Positions 1 to 8,605 of a DNA stretch of 64,000 nucleotides are shown here, one piece after another. Source of the DNA: Cellvibrionales bacterium (GTDB taxonomy: Bacteria > Pseudomonadota > Gammaproteobacteria > Pseudomonadales > JAHEIH01); the NCBI GenBank assembly GCA_024639455.1, contig JAHEIH010000004.1, positions 62,001-126,000 on the forward strand, given 5' to 3'. The notes beneath the pieces were generated by a model. It saw only the letters and a program-made list of their open reading frames with translations. It was not told where the DNA came from and did not search any database. The position numbers and the translations under genes were made by a program. How positions within the stretch are numbered: the first letter of the stretch is position 1; every line of letters begins with the position of its first letter.

Positions 1-221
1 ACCAAAACATCAACAGGATCGCCATCGCCACACAGAGTGTGGGGGATGTAGCCGTAGTTGCAGGGGTAGTGCATGGCGGTACCCAACATGCGGTCAACGA
101 AGATAGCGCCAGAATCTTTGTCCACTTCGTATTTGATTGGATCGCTGTTCATGGGGATTTCGATGATGACATTCACGTCATCGGGCAGGCTCTTGCCCGC
201 AGATACTTCATTCAAGCTCAT
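1..221 (-). CDS. ppa: Inorganic pyrophosphatase (N-terminal part, cut by window edge)
   Basis: This is the first 73 codons of a soluble family I inorganic pyrophosphatase, which hydrolyses PPi to two phosphates in the cytoplasm and drives biosynthetic reactions forward. The start [15 protein letters not shown], followed by [37 protein letters not shown] and [10 protein letters not shown], follows the E. coli Ppa N-terminus almost residue by residue. It includes the substrate-binding Lys, the Tyr of the NYGYI segment and the first Asp of the DPVDV metal motif. The remaining metal ligands lie beyond base 1. The gene stands alone and is divergent from the GIN-domain gene. Confidence 0.96.
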   Translation of the reverse strand, partial: MSLNEVSAGKSLPDDVNVIIEIPMNSDPIKYEVDKDSGAIFVDRMLGTAMHYPCNYGYIPHTLCGDGDPVDVL

Positions 222-256
222 TGTGAGGCCCTTACGTAGTGTTTCAGAAAGACGCA

Positions 257-265
257 ACTATAGCA
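257..265 (-). promoter_or_regulatory. Candidate extended -10 promoter of ppa
   Basis: The minus strand reads TGCTATAGT here, an extended -10 element (TG-n-TATAGT) that would start transcription about 30 bases before the ppa start codon. I see no good -35 box, as is normal for extended -10 promoters. The assignment rests on sequence and position only. Confidence 0.4.
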
Positions 266-383
266 CAAGCGACTTTGATGGCACATATTTTGAACTTATT
301 GTGAGTGTTTCAAAAAAAATGCTAATGACCTGCATCTAAATGGCAATGTCTGGGCGTCAGATAGAAAACAAAAGGAGTAAATC

Positions 384-1091
384 ATGTTTTCACGAGTATT
401 TATTGGAGCTGCCCTACTGTCCTTAGCCGCCTTGGCGAGTGCCGACACTGTGACTAAAACCCTAGACGTCAAAGACTTTAATGGGATTGAATTAAGCGGC
501 GCCTCATCGGTAACGTTTGTCAGGGGAGATACACCAGGTGTCAGTGTCAAAATTGAGCGCGACTATCTGCCGCGTGTGCGCGCCGAAGTGAGTCGTCGAG
601 GCCGCTTGGAACTAGATGTGCATGAAAAAGGTTGGTTCGGCGGCTCAGCGATAGGGAGTTTTACCGTGACGGCCCCGACCTTGAATTACATCGAGGTGTC
701 GGGTTCTGGCTCAGTTCGAGGCGATCGCTTGGACGCTGACGAGGTACGTATCGAAGTCAATGGCTCGGGTGATGTGCGCTTTGACGAAATCAATGGCCGC
801 GAGATTCGTATTGAGTTGGCCGGTTCCGGCGATGTGGCCATTGCCGCTTTAACCGCTATGACATTGCGCACTGAGATCATGGGCAGTGGCGATGTGATCG
901 TTGCCGGTGCTGCGGCGAGGGTTGATGTCGAGATCATGGGGAGTGGTGACTTTGATGGTCGCGAGTTAGATACTGAGGTGACCCGAGGTGAGGTGTTGGG
1001 ATCTGGAGATATCGTGGTGAAATCGGCGGCCAGTTCCAATTTTGAAGCGATGGGTTCCGGCCGCGGTAAAGTGCTTAAGGAGCGTCCTTAA
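384..1091 (+). CDS. Exported GIN-domain (DUF2807) protein
   Basis: This 235-residue protein has a clear signal peptide (hydrophobic core about residues 4-17, cleavage after ALASA). The rest is a run of short repeats with the signature GSG(D/S)V: VSGSGSV, VNGSGDV, LAGSGDV, IMGSGDV, IMGSGDF, VLGSGDI, AMGSGRG, spaced about 19-21 residues apart. That is typical of the putative auto-transporter adhesin head GIN domain (DUF2807), a right-handed beta-solenoid. Such proteins are periplasmic or surface-located; their function is unknown. A strong ribosome site (AAAGGAG) precedes the ATG. The gene ends 17 bases inside the convergent DUF2959 gene. Confidence 0.85.
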   Translation: MFSRVFIGAALLSLAALASADTVTKTLDVKDFNGIELSGASSVTFVRGDTPGVSVKIERDYLPRVRAEVSRRGRLELDVHEKGWFGGSAIGSFTVTAPTLNYIEVSGSGSVRGDRLDADEVRIEVNGSGDVRFDEINGREIRIELAGSGDVAIAALTAMTLRTEIMGSGDVIVAGAAARVDVEIMGSGDFDGRELDTEVTRGEVLGSGDIVVKSAASSNFEAMGSGRGKVLKERP

Positions 1092-1725
1092 GCGAATCAA
1101 TAAAGCGCTGCGATTCGGTGATCGAGCGTTGCATACTGGCGGTGAGTTGTTCCACTTCGCGATCGATGTTGGCCAGCTCTCCGCGCAAACTGCCCACTGC
1201 ACGTGCGTTCAGATTGTGTTTCAAGAACAGGACGTTGTCTCGCAGTATGGCTAACACAGGAGCAACGGCTCGTTCCGACTGACGCATCGCCCCAAGAATC
1301 TGCCGATAGCGCTGCTTGGTGTCTGCCAATTGGCGTTCGCTGGAGCGCCGTAACTTGGCGTTCTGGTATTGGCTCAATTCATCTTGCCATTCGGCAAATA
1401 GCGCGCTTGCGACCGATTCAACGCTGTCGATGTGCTCGATGATATCGTTAGCTGCTTCTTCGCAGGCCTCGTATTCGTCGTTAAATTTATTGTACATGCG
1501 CTCTAGCTCGCCACCGTCGAAGGCGACCACGCTACGGAATTGTTCTAACGCCGACTGAAATTGTTCCTGACCGTCACTTTGTGCGTCTTGAGTATCCTCA
1601 ATGCGGTCGATCAATATGTCACGTTTGTGAATGCCCACTTTCTCCAATGCGCTGTATTTGACGCTCTCACAGCCGGCAAGCGTGATGGCAAAGCAACATA
1701 GTGCGATTTTAAATAGTTGCTGCAT
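1075..1725 (-). CDS. DUF2959 family lipoprotein
   Basis: This 216-residue protein begins with a lipoprotein signal (MQQLFKIALCCFAITLAGC, lipobox LAGC with Cys19). The mature part is almost wholly charged and helical, with long heptad-like stretches (DRIEDTQDAQSDGQEQFQSA, LANIDREVEQLTASMQRSI), so it is probably a coiled coil in the periplasm. Length and pattern match the DUF2959 family ("DNA repair ATPase-like" in old annotations, without experimental support). No enzyme motif is visible. The gene is single, and its 3' end overlaps that of the convergent GIN-domain gene by 17 bases. Confidence 0.8.
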   Translation of the reverse strand: MQQLFKIALCCFAITLAGCESVKYSALEKVGIHKRDILIDRIEDTQDAQSDGQEQFQSALEQFRSVVAFDGGELERMYNKFNDEYEACEEAANDIIEHIDSVESVASALFAEWQDELSQYQNAKLRRSSERQLADTKQRYRQILGAMRQSERAVAPVLAILRDNVLFLKHNLNARAVGSLRGELANIDREVEQLTASMQRSITESQRFIDSLKDAP

Positions 1726-1861
1726 AGCTCCTCCAAATGTTGATTGAAGTGTAGCACCTCATTTCTGCGGTGGCGGGTCAATGTTGGCAAACTGTTGTCA
1801 GGGTAATGTGTCGCTGCCGGTGATTGGGTATGATAGTTGTTTTAATCATCAAGGCACCACA

Positions 1862-3220
1862 ATGGAACTTCTCAATAGCTGGGCAGCGGCGTTTAACAAT
1901 TTTGTGTGGGGCAACAGCATGCTAGTGCTGCTGGTTGGCGGTGGATTGTTTTTTACCATTTACTCGCGATTAACCCCATTCCGCTATTTAAAGCATGGCT
2001 TCGATTTGCTTACTGGGCGCTACGATGACAGCCATGCGCGCGGCGATATCAGCCATGCACAGGCGCTATCGACAGCACTGGCTGGCACTGTGGGGATGGG
2101 TAATATCGCGGGTGTGGCGCTGGCAATAACCGCCGGCGGTCCTGGGGCGGTGTTTTGGATGTGGGTTTCAGCGCTGGTCGGTGTTTCGACCAAGTTCTTT
2201 ACTTGTACCTTGGGGGTTATGTATCGCCGCACCGATCCCGATGGGCATGTTCGCGGTGGCCCGATGTACGTGGTGATGGAGGGGTTAGGCAAACGTTGGA
2301 AGCCGCTTGCGGTGCTGTTCGCTACGGCGGGTTTATTTGGCACCATGCCGGCTTTTCAAGCTAACCAGTTAACGGCCGTCGTGCGGGAAGAGTTGCTGCC
2401 TAATTTTGCCATGGTAAGTTCTCCGGTGGTGAATTGGGGGATGGCGGTAGTGCTTTCTATCGTCGTCGGGGCGATTTTGTACGGTGGTCTTACCCGGGTC
2501 GCAACGGTGGCTTCGCGGCTAGTTCCTAGTATGGCAATCCTGTATTTGGCGATGACTGCCTTTGTTTTGGCGCAGCACCTGCCTGAACTACCCGGACTAT
2601 TTGCCGCCATCTTTAACGAAGCATTTAACCCGAAGGCCGTGGCGGGTGGCTTGGCGGGGGTGATGCTGATTGGTATTTCTCGCGGCGTGTTTTCCAATGA
2701 AGCTGGTATTGGTACCGAGGTGATGGCGCACGGTGCGGCTAAAACCGACCAGCCAGTGCGCGAAGGATTGGTGGGTATGCTTGGTCCCATCATTGATACC
2801 ATCATTATTTGTACCTGTACCGCGCTAGTGATTCTGGCGTCGGGCGCATGGCAGCACGCCGAGGGGATGCAGGGGGTGGAGTTGACCATGGGTGTGTACC
2901 GCAATGAACTTGGGGTGGTGGGTCAAATTCTATTGTCGATCCAGGTACTGCTGCTAGCGAGCACCACGATGTTTACCTACGGCTACTATGGCGAGCGCTG
3001 TTTCGCCTTCCTTTTTGGCGAGGACGCCGCCAAGCACTACAAGTACTTCTATATCGCAATGATCGCGGTGGGGTGTACGTTTACGCTTGATTTCGTATTC
3101 AATGTGATGATGGGCATGTACGCACTGATGGCGATTCCTACCATGCTGTCGGCGCTGATTTTAGCGCCCAAGGTGATGGCTGCCGCACGGGAGTATTTTG
3201 CTGGCCTCGAGCGGGGTTAG
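1862..3220 (+). CDS. Alanine/glycine:Na+ symporter (AGCS family)
   Basis: This 452-residue inner-membrane protein imports alanine, glycine or a related amino acid with sodium. It has about ten hydrophobic segments and the AGCS family signature GTVGMGNIAGVALAITAGGP followed by WMWVSALVGVSTKF. Other family segments are RGGPMYVV and GVFSNEAGIGTEVMAHGAA. I chose the ATG at 1862 (MELLNSWAAAFNNFVWG) because the 27 extra codons upstream lack membrane character and do not resemble the family. The substrate cannot be read from sequence. The gene is followed by a gene-free hairpin block. Confidence 0.9.
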   Translation: MELLNSWAAAFNNFVWGNSMLVLLVGGGLFFTIYSRLTPFRYLKHGFDLLTGRYDDSHARGDISHAQALSTALAGTVGMGNIAGVALAITAGGPGAVFWMWVSALVGVSTKFFTCTLGVMYRRTDPDGHVRGGPMYVVMEGLGKRWKPLAVLFATAGLFGTMPAFQANQLTAVVREELLPNFAMVSSPVVNWGMAVVLSIVVGAILYGGLTRVATVASRLVPSMAILYLAMTAFVLAQHLPELPGLFAAIFNEAFNPKAVAGGLAGVMLIGISRGVFSNEAGIGTEVMAHGAAKTDQPVREGLVGMLGPIIDTIIICTCTALVILASGAWQHAEGMQGVELTMGVYRNELGVVGQILLSIQVLLLASTTMFTYGYYGERCFAFLFGEDAAKHYKYFYIAMIAVGCTFTLDFVFNVMMGMYALMAIPTMLSALILAPKVMAAAREYFAGLERG

Positions 3221-3228
3221 TACTGGTA

Positions 3229-3247
3229 CCTTGTTCGCAGAACAAGG
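3229..3247. repeat. Short perfect hairpin (8-bp arms), copy 1
   Basis: CCTTGTTC-GCA-GAACAAGG is a perfect 8-bp stem with a 3-base loop. The same 20 bases occur inverted at 3414-3432 in the loop of the central hairpin. It lies nine bases after the symporter stop codon but has no following T-run, so it is not a standard terminator. A weaker stem (ATGAATT/AATTCAT, 3252-3276) follows. Confidence 0.7.
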
Positions 3248-3284
3248 GAATATGAATTCTAGTTGGCTAAATTCATGAAACTTT

Positions 3285-3384
3285 AATCACGGAAACACTT
3301 CGCCGGACCGCCGTGAATACATCCATTTAGGCTAAACGGCAGCATCCATGCTGCCGATTTCCGTCTTAAGTGTTTGCCGTGATT
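3285..3384 (+). repeat. 100-bp double-stem palindromic unit, copy 1 (forward)
   Basis: The outer arms AATCACGGAAACACTT (3285-3300) and AAGTGTTTGCCGTGATT (3368-3384) pair with a one-base bulge. Inside come GCCGGA, the conserved segment CGCCGTGAATACATCCAT plus TTAGGCT, and an inner hairpin CGGCAGCAT-CC-ATGCTGCCG with 9-bp arms. The same plan and length recur at 3462-3561, 30737-30836 and 30895-30994. The element is non-coding and its function is unknown. Confidence 0.85.
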
Positions 3385-3385
3385 T

Positions 3386-3461
3386 TTGAAACATCGTGCC
3401 AGGTCTTAATTTTCCTTGTTCTGCGAACAAGGTCCCAAAGAGGCTTGGCACAATGTTTCAA
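3386..3461. repeat. Central hairpin between two palindromic units, locus 1
   Basis: TTGAAACATCGTGCCAGG (3386-3403) pairs with CTTGGCACAATGTTTCAA (3444-3461) over 18 positions with one or two mismatches. The loop contains the perfect CCTTGTTC/GAACAAGG stem (3414-3432), followed by TCCCA. The hairpin abuts the 100-bp units on both sides, so the whole 3285-3561 block is three consecutive hairpins. The corresponding spacer at the second locus starts with the same TTTTGAAACATCG. Confidence 0.8.
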
Positions 3462-3561
3462 GATTCAGAAATAAAGTGAAAGCCGACCGTCTCGAGACAG
3501 GATGTCGAGAGCGAGCCTACAGGGATGTATTTACGGCGTGTCGGCGTACTTTTTCTGAATC
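3462..3561 (-). repeat. 100-bp double-stem palindromic unit, copy 2 (reverse)
   Basis: The outer arms run from GATTCAGAA (3462-3470) through GCCGAC (3482-3487) and pair with GTCGGC (3540-3545) to CTGAATC (ending 3561). Read on the minus strand, the conserved segment is CGCCGTAAATACATCCCTGT plus AGGCTCGCTC, followed by the inner palindrome around GTCTCGAGAC. It has the same design as copy 1 but a different stem sequence. Between this unit and purD nothing else is recognisable. Confidence 0.85.
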
Positions 3562-3593
3562 AATAGCGCGAGATGAAAAGCAAGAGCCAGAAA

Positions 3594-4877
3594 CTAGCCC
3601 TGCTCTCTAGCCACCGCGCGATAACCAATATCATCGCGGTAGTACACATCTTTCCATGTCACCGCGTGCGTCAGCTCATAAGCTTTGGCTTGTGCTTCTG
3701 CTACGGTGTTGCCAAGGGCGGTGGCGCACAGAACGCGGCCGCCATTGGTGGTTACGTCGCCATCGACCAATTTGGTGCCGGCGTGGAAGACTTTGGCATC
3801 CGTGATCTGGGTGTCTAGGCCGCTGATCACGTCGCCTTTGTTGTAGGCGTTTGGGTAGCCGCCAGCGGCCAGTACGACACCCAGCGCAGCGCGTGGATCC
3901 CACTCGGCGGTGCATTCATCCAGACGTTTATCGAGTGCGGCGTTGCACAAGGCTACCAAATCAGATTGCAGGCGCATCATGATGGGCTGTGTTTCGGGGT
4001 CGCCAAAACGGCAGTTGTATTCGATAACTTTTGGATTGCCTACGCCATCGATCATTAGGCCTGCATACAGAAAGCCGGTATAGCAGTTGCCTTCCGCCGC
4101 CATCGCGTTGACGGTGGGGTAGATCACGCGCTCCATGACCTTTTGGTAGACGCTGTCGGTTACCACGGGGGCGGGTGAGTAAGCACCCATGCCGCCAGTG
4201 TTGGGGCCTTGGTCGCCGTTATCGCGGGCTTTATGGTCTTGGCTGGTGGCCATTGGTAATACGTTGCTGCCGTCGACCATGACGATGAAGCTCGCTTCTT
4301 CGCCACTTAGGAACTCTTCTACAACAACGCGGCAGCCGGCATCGCCAAAGGCATTGCCAGACAGCATATCTTCCACCGCGTCGCGGGCCTCTTGTTCGGT
4401 CATGGCTACGATGACACCTTTACCTGCGGCTAAGCCATCGGCTTTTACCACGATGGGTGCGCCTTTGTCACGAATGTAGGCAAGAGCGGGCTCAACCTCG
4501 GTGAAGTTTTGGTATTCGCCGGTAGGAATGTTGTTTCGAGCCAAGAAATCCTTGGTGAACGCCTTGGAGCCCTCCAATTGCGCTGCGCCTTGACTTGGAC
4601 CAAAGGCGCGCAAGCCTTCGCTGGCAAAACGGTCGACAACACCTTCTACCAAGGGGGCTTCAGGGCCAACGATGGTTAGGGCGATATTTTCCGCTTTGGC
4701 AAAGGCGACGAGGCCGTCGAAATCCAGGACGTCGATATCGACGTTGCTGACCTTCTCTTCCAGCGCGCTGCCGGCGTTGCCAGGAGCAACGTATACGTGT
4801 TCAACACTCGCTGACTGGGTCGCTTTCCAAGCCAATGCGTGTTCGCGACCGCCTGAACCGATAATCAAAATCTTCAT
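3594..4877 (-). CDS. purD: Phosphoribosylamine-glycine ligase (GARS)
   Basis: PurD joins glycine to 5-phosphoribosylamine with ATP in the second step of purine synthesis. The 427 residues cover the whole family: N-domain (MKILIIGSGGREHALAWK), the ATP-grasp core (VKADGLAAGKGVIVA, about residues 144-158), and the conserved QDHKARDNGDQGPNTGGMGA and EYNCRFGDPETQ with its metal ligands. It lies 16 bases after purH on the same strand and is the last gene of a long minus-strand series. Confidence 0.98.
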   Translation of the reverse strand: MKILIIGSGGREHALAWKATQSASVEHVYVAPGNAGSALEEKVSNVDIDVLDFDGLVAFAKAENIALTIVGPEAPLVEGVVDRFASEGLRAFGPSQGAAQLEGSKAFTKDFLARNNIPTGEYQNFTEVEPALAYIRDKGAPIVVKADGLAAGKGVIVAMTEQEARDAVEDMLSGNAFGDAGCRVVVEEFLSGEEASFIVMVDGSNVLPMATSQDHKARDNGDQGPNTGGMGAYSPAPVVTDSVYQKVMERVIYPTVNAMAAEGNCYTGFLYAGLMIDGVGNPKVIEYNCRFGDPETQPIMMRLQSDLVALCNAALDKRLDECTAEWDPRAALGVVLAAGGYPNAYNKGDVISGLDTQITDAKVFHAGTKLVDGDVTTNGGRVLCATALGNTVAEAQAKAYELTHAVTWKDVYYRDDIGYRAVAREQG

Positions 4878-4893
4878 GGTGACTCCTAGTCGT

Positions 4894-6477
4894 TTAGTGT
4901 CGGAAGTGGCGCATACCGGTGAATACCATCGCCATGCCGTGTTCGTCGGCGGCGGCGATCACTTCGTCGTCGCGCATTGAACCACCGGGCTGGATGACGG
5001 CCTTAATACCTACGGCCGCGGCGTTGTCGATGCCGTCGCGGAAGGGGAAGAAGGCGTCGCTAGCCATAACCGCACCCGCCACTTCTAGGCCAGCGTGCTC
5101 GGCTTTGATGGCAGCGATACGGGCTGAATTCACGCGACTCATTTGGCCGGCGCCTACACCGATGGTGCGACCATCTTTGGCGTAGATGATAGCGTTTGAC
5201 TTAACCATTTTGGCCACTTTCCAAGCGAACAGCAGGTCGTTCATTTGAGCATCGCTAGGAACGTTTTTGGTGACGACGTTCAAGTCGTCCTTGCTGACCA
5301 TACCTGCATCACGATCTTGTACCAATAGGCCGCCAGTGACACGCTTGTAGTCCAAGCCGCTTACTTTGCTGTCTTTCAGGCTGCCGCACGCCAGTACGCG
5401 AACGTTTTGTTTATCAGCCAAGACGTGCTGGGCATCGCGGGTAATGCTTGGCGCGATGATGACTTCAACAAATTGGTGATCAACGATGGCCTGTGCGGTG
5501 GCCACGTCTAACTCGCGGTTGAAAGCGATAATGCCGCCGAAGGCTGATTCGCTATCGGTGGCGAAGGCGAGGTCGTAGGCCGTTTTGATGTCGTCGGCGA
5601 CGGCCACACCACAGGGGTTGGCGTGTTTAACGATGACGCAGGCGGGCTGATCAAATTGCTTAACGGTTTCTAGTGCAGCATCGGTATCCGCCACATTGTT
5701 GAACGACAATTCCTTGCCCTGCAATTGCTTGGCGGTAGACACGCTCGCGTCACCTGGCTTGCGCTCCACGAAGAACGCTGCTTTCTGGTGGGGGTTCTCG
5801 CCGTAACGCATGGTTTGTGCTAGTTCATATTGCGCGTTAAAGGTGTCCGGGAAGGCGCGCTTCTCGCCTTCGCAGTTCATGGCGCCCAAGTAATTAGCAA
5901 TCATGCCGTCGTACATGGCGGTGTGTTCAAACGCTTTAACTGCCAACTGGTAACGTGTTGCCAAGCAGGTGGCGCCATTGTTTTGCATCATTTCGTCCAG
6001 CACGCTTTGGTAGTCGCTAGCGTTGACCAAAATGTTTACGAACTGATGGTTTTTAGCGCTCGAACGAACCATAGTGGGACCGCCGATATCTATGTTTTCA
6101 ATCGCCGTTGGCAGGTCGCAGTTGGGTTTAGCTACGGTCTCTGCAAAGGGGTATAAGTTGACGACCACCATGTCGATAGGCGCGATGCCGTGCTCTTCCA
6201 TAACATTGTCATCAGTGCCGCGTCGGCCGAGGATGCCGCCGTGAATTTTGGGGTGGAGGGTTTTTACACGGCCATCCATCATTTCAGGGAAGCCGGTGTA
6301 ATCAGACACCTCGGTTGCTTCAACGCCTTCTTCGACCAGCAGTTTAAAAGTGCCGCCTGTCGACAGAATTTCTACGCCAAGACTGCGCAATGCGCGGGCA
6401 AAGTCAACGATGCCAGTTTTATCAGAAACACTGATCAGGGCGCGTCGAACGGGGAGGTAATCGCTTAAATCACTCAT
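4894..6477 (-). CDS. purH: Bifunctional AICAR transformylase/IMP cyclohydrolase
   Basis: PurH performs the last two steps of IMP synthesis: formylation of AICAR with 10-formyl-THF, then ring closure. The N-terminal cyclohydrolase domain ([41 protein letters not shown]-like [14 protein letters not shown]) and the C-terminal transformylase domain with the catalytic [10 protein letters not shown] and [10 protein letters not shown] are intact. The length of 527 is normal. It sits between fis and purD on the minus strand. Confidence 0.98.
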   Translation of the reverse strand: MSDLSDYLPVRRALISVSDKTGIVDFARALRSLGVEILSTGGTFKLLVEEGVEATEVSDYTGFPEMMDGRVKTLHPKIHGGILGRRGTDDNVMEEHGIAPIDMVVVNLYPFAETVAKPNCDLPTAIENIDIGGPTMVRSSAKNHQFVNILVNASDYQSVLDEMMQNNGATCLATRYQLAVKAFEHTAMYDGMIANYLGAMNCEGEKRAFPDTFNAQYELAQTMRYGENPHQKAAFFVERKPGDASVSTAKQLQGKELSFNNVADTDAALETVKQFDQPACVIVKHANPCGVAVADDIKTAYDLAFATDSESAFGGIIAFNRELDVATAQAIVDHQFVEVIIAPSITRDAQHVLADKQNVRVLACGSLKDSKVSGLDYKRVTGGLLVQDRDAGMVSKDDLNVVTKNVPSDAQMNDLLFAWKVAKMVKSNAIIYAKDGRTIGVGAGQMSRVNSARIAAIKAEHAGLEVAGAVMASDAFFPFRDGIDNAAAVGIKAVIQPGGSMRDDEVIAAADEHGMAMVFTGMRHFRH

Positions 6478-6514
6478 AGTTGTGTCGTCTTTCGTTTTGG
6501 TTGTAAAGTCAGGG

Positions 6515-6811
6515 TTATAGTAGGTCGTACTGCTTTAATTTTTTGCGCAGTGTGCCGCGGTTCAAACCAAGCATCTGTGACGCTTTGGTTTGGTTGTTGC
6601 GGGTATAGCTCATGACTGCTTCCAGCAGTGGTGCTTCTACTTCGTTCATGACCATTTGGTAAACGTCTACCGCCTCTTGTCCATCGAGGTGGTGGAAGTA
6701 GTTCGCCATGGCTTGTGCCACGCTTTCGCGCAGAGTTTTACTCTCATTTATGCTTGCGGCAGTCTGTGCGTTGGCGATAGAAGAATTGATGTACGAGTCG
6801 TCGATGTTCAT
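6515..6811 (-). CDS. fis: DNA-binding protein Fis
   Basis: Fis is a 98-residue homodimeric nucleoid protein that bends DNA, activates rRNA promoters and affects recombination. The C-terminal half is the family's invariant region: [20 protein letters not shown] and the helix-turn-helix [19 protein letters not shown]. The N-terminal part is variable, as in other species. Its start codon overlaps the end of dusB by 4 bases (the classical dusB-fis operon), so its expression is probably tied to dusB by translational coupling. Confidence 0.97.
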   Translation of the reverse strand: MNIDDSYINSSIANAQTAASINESKTLRESVAQAMANYFHHLDGQEAVDVYQMVMNEVEAPLLEAVMSYTRNNQTKASQMLGLNRGTLRKKLKQYDLL

Positions 6812-7794
6812 GCGGCCTCTTTTTGGAAGGATGGGGTGTTGAAATAATGTTGCAGTAACTGGAACTGCTCTGCGGGGGTTTCGACGCGGTTGAACGCGGC
6901 GCGAGCCTTGCTACTTTGGGGGTCGAACTGCATATACCAGCCGACATGTTTACGAGCAATTCTCACACCGAGGTGCTCGCCATAAAAATCATGGATGGCG
7001 CCAACGTGATCGAGAATGATGGACGCGCGTTCAGCAGCGGAGGGGGGCAGGAGGTGCTCACCGTGCTGCAAAAAGTGATTAATTTGCTGGAAAAGCCAGG
7101 GCTGTCCCTGAGCTCCACGGCCTATCAGTAGGCCAGCCGCGCCTGTGGTTTGTAAAACCTGCAGTGCTTTGTCTGGGGTGGTGATGTCGCCGTTGGCAAA
7201 GACCGGGATGTCGGCGTGCTTAACGACCTGAGCAATGGTGTCGTACTCGGCGCAACCATTAAAACGATCAGCGCGGGTGCGGCCGTGGATGGCCAGTGCC
7301 TGTATGCCAGCCTGCTGAGCAATGTCGGCGATGCGTAAGGCGTTGCGATTTTCGCTGTCCCAGCCGGTGCGAATTTTTAGCGTGACAGGTACGTTTACTG
7401 CACTTATCACGGCTTGCAAGATGTCTTGAACAAGCCCTTCATCGCGCAGTAGCGAGGAGCCGGCAGCTTTTTTGCAGACTTTTTTGGCAGGGCAGCCCAT
7501 GTTTATGTCAATGATATCGGCGCCGCGTGCGGCATTCGCGGCAGCGGCTTGCGCCATTTGCTCGGGTTCGCTGCCAGCAATTTGAACCGAGATGGGACCG
7601 GGTTCGTCACCCATCGTAAGGCGCTGTTGCGACTTACGGCTATGCCACAAATCGATGTCCGATGTGATCATCTCAGACACTGCCAAGCCAGCACCAAAAC
7701 GACGACATAGTTTGCGAAAAGGCAGGTCGGTGATGCCGGCCATAGGGGCCAGAATCAGCGGCGACGGCAATGTGTACTGTCCAATTCGGGTCAT
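6808..7794 (-). CDS. dusB: tRNA-dihydrouridine synthase B
   Basis: DusB is an FMN enzyme that reduces uridine to dihydrouridine in the tRNA D-loop. Family segments seen are [18 protein letters not shown] (start of the TIM barrel), [20 protein letters not shown] with the catalytic Cys, [20 protein letters not shown] and FANGDI. I chose the ATG at 7794 ([12 protein letters not shown]) because it matches the usual DusB N-terminus. An in-frame ATG at 7824 adds ten residues and has a slightly better ribosome site, so it remains possible. The gene is upstream of fis and overlaps it. Confidence 0.95.
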   Translation of the reverse strand: MTRIGQYTLPSPLILAPMAGITDLPFRKLCRRFGAGLAVSEMITSDIDLWHSRKSQQRLTMGDEPGPISVQIAGSEPEQMAQAAAANAARGADIIDINMGCPAKKVCKKAAGSSLLRDEGLVQDILQAVISAVNVPVTLKIRTGWDSENRNALRIADIAQQAGIQALAIHGRTRADRFNGCAEYDTIAQVVKHADIPVFANGDITTPDKALQVLQTTGAAGLLIGRGAQGQPWLFQQINHFLQHGEHLLPPSAAERASIILDHVGAIHDFYGEHLGVRIARKHVGWYMQFDPQSSKARAAFNRVETPAEQFQLLQHYFNTPSFQKEAA

Positions 7795-7930
7795 CGTAAA
7801 TTCTGCAAAAAGCCATGCATTCACGCCATTCCCAAATGGGGCGCGAAGAACATGGGATGTCGATTTAAGAGGCGCGTATTCTAAACCTTCGGGGGGCGGT
7901 TTTAAAGGAAATTGGTTTAATTTTGATCAA

Positions 7931-8602
7931 TTATTTTTGTTGACAACACAGCGCTAAGGTAAAACGCTTGATATCTTCGCTGCGCCGGTCGATATCGATA
8001 TAAAACTGGCTTTGACGTTGGGCGGCCAGTTTGTCAGCCTTGCGAACAATGCGTTGGGCTGGAATATGTTCAGATATTTGTTCACCGCTTGTTAACCACA
8101 GGGTGAGCTCAACGTCTGGCGCAGGTTGCGGGTATTGGCTTTGGTTGACCAATATGCCTTGAATACGCAGCGTCTCGCTGTTTTCGCTTAATGGCTGGGC
8201 GACATAGTGGCCTAGTGTAAGGGTTGACCAGTCGATGGCAAGTGGTGCGCTCAGGCCAAGTTGTTGGTAGGTCCACTGGCGCAAGGGCTCGAGTTTAGGC
8301 CATGCTTGAATGTCAGATGGGTGCAGGTGAAACCAGAAGGAAATAGCGGCCATGGTGCTAACAATAAGGCTGAGCCCAAATGCAAGGCCTCGCGAGCCGG
8401 GCGTTTTGCGTTGCTTAAGTTCGATGGCTGGGCGCTCAAAATCAAGCTCGGCGTCATCGAATTCGGCTACCACCCAGTAATCGGCGGCGCTAAAGGTATG
8501 TTTGCATACCCCGCAGCGCACCTTGCCCTTCGCGCTAGCCAGTTGCTTGTGGGCAATGTTGAAGGCGGTTTGGCACGATGGGCAGCGGGTGATGCCGTGC
8601 AT
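7931..8602 (-). CDS. Zinc-ribbon membrane protein (MJ0042 finger plus DUF3426)
   Basis: This 223-residue protein starts with a zinc ribbon of the MJ0042 type (RCPSCQTAFNI, then RCGVCKHTF; four Cys ligands). An acidic linker follows, then one transmembrane segment at about residues 74-92 (GLAFGLSLIVSTMAAISFW) and a C-terminal periplasmic DUF3426 domain. This architecture is common just downstream of prmA in Gammaproteobacteria; its function is unknown. It is 3 bases from prmA and probably cotranscribed. A 136-base gap to dusB could hold a further promoter. Confidence 0.85.
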   Translation of the reverse strand: MHGITRCPSCQTAFNIAHKQLASAKGKVRCGVCKHTFSAADYWVVAEFDDAELDFERPAIELKQRKTPGSRGLAFGLSLIVSTMAAISFWFHLHPSDIQAWPKLEPLRQWTYQQLGLSAPLAIDWSTLTLGHYVAQPLSENSETLRIQGILVNQSQYPQPAPDVELTLWLTSGEQISEHIPAQRIVRKADKLAAQRQSQFYIDIDRRSEDIKRFTLALCCQQK

Positions 8603-8605
8603 GGC

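Noticed and set aside
39-339. Plus-strand open frames at the left end
   Set aside because: They are antisense shadows of ppa, whose protein matches the family clearly.
3285-3561. Hairpin block as a CRISPR array or integron attC sites
   Set aside because: Units are palindromic pairs in opposite orientation, without regularly spaced direct repeats. The conserved attC core (GTTRRRY) and any integrase gene are absent.
3416-3610. Open frame of 64 codons across the hairpin block and the purD end
   Set aside because: It runs through palindromic units and into the purD 3' end on the opposite strand, has no ribosome site and gives no protein-like pattern.
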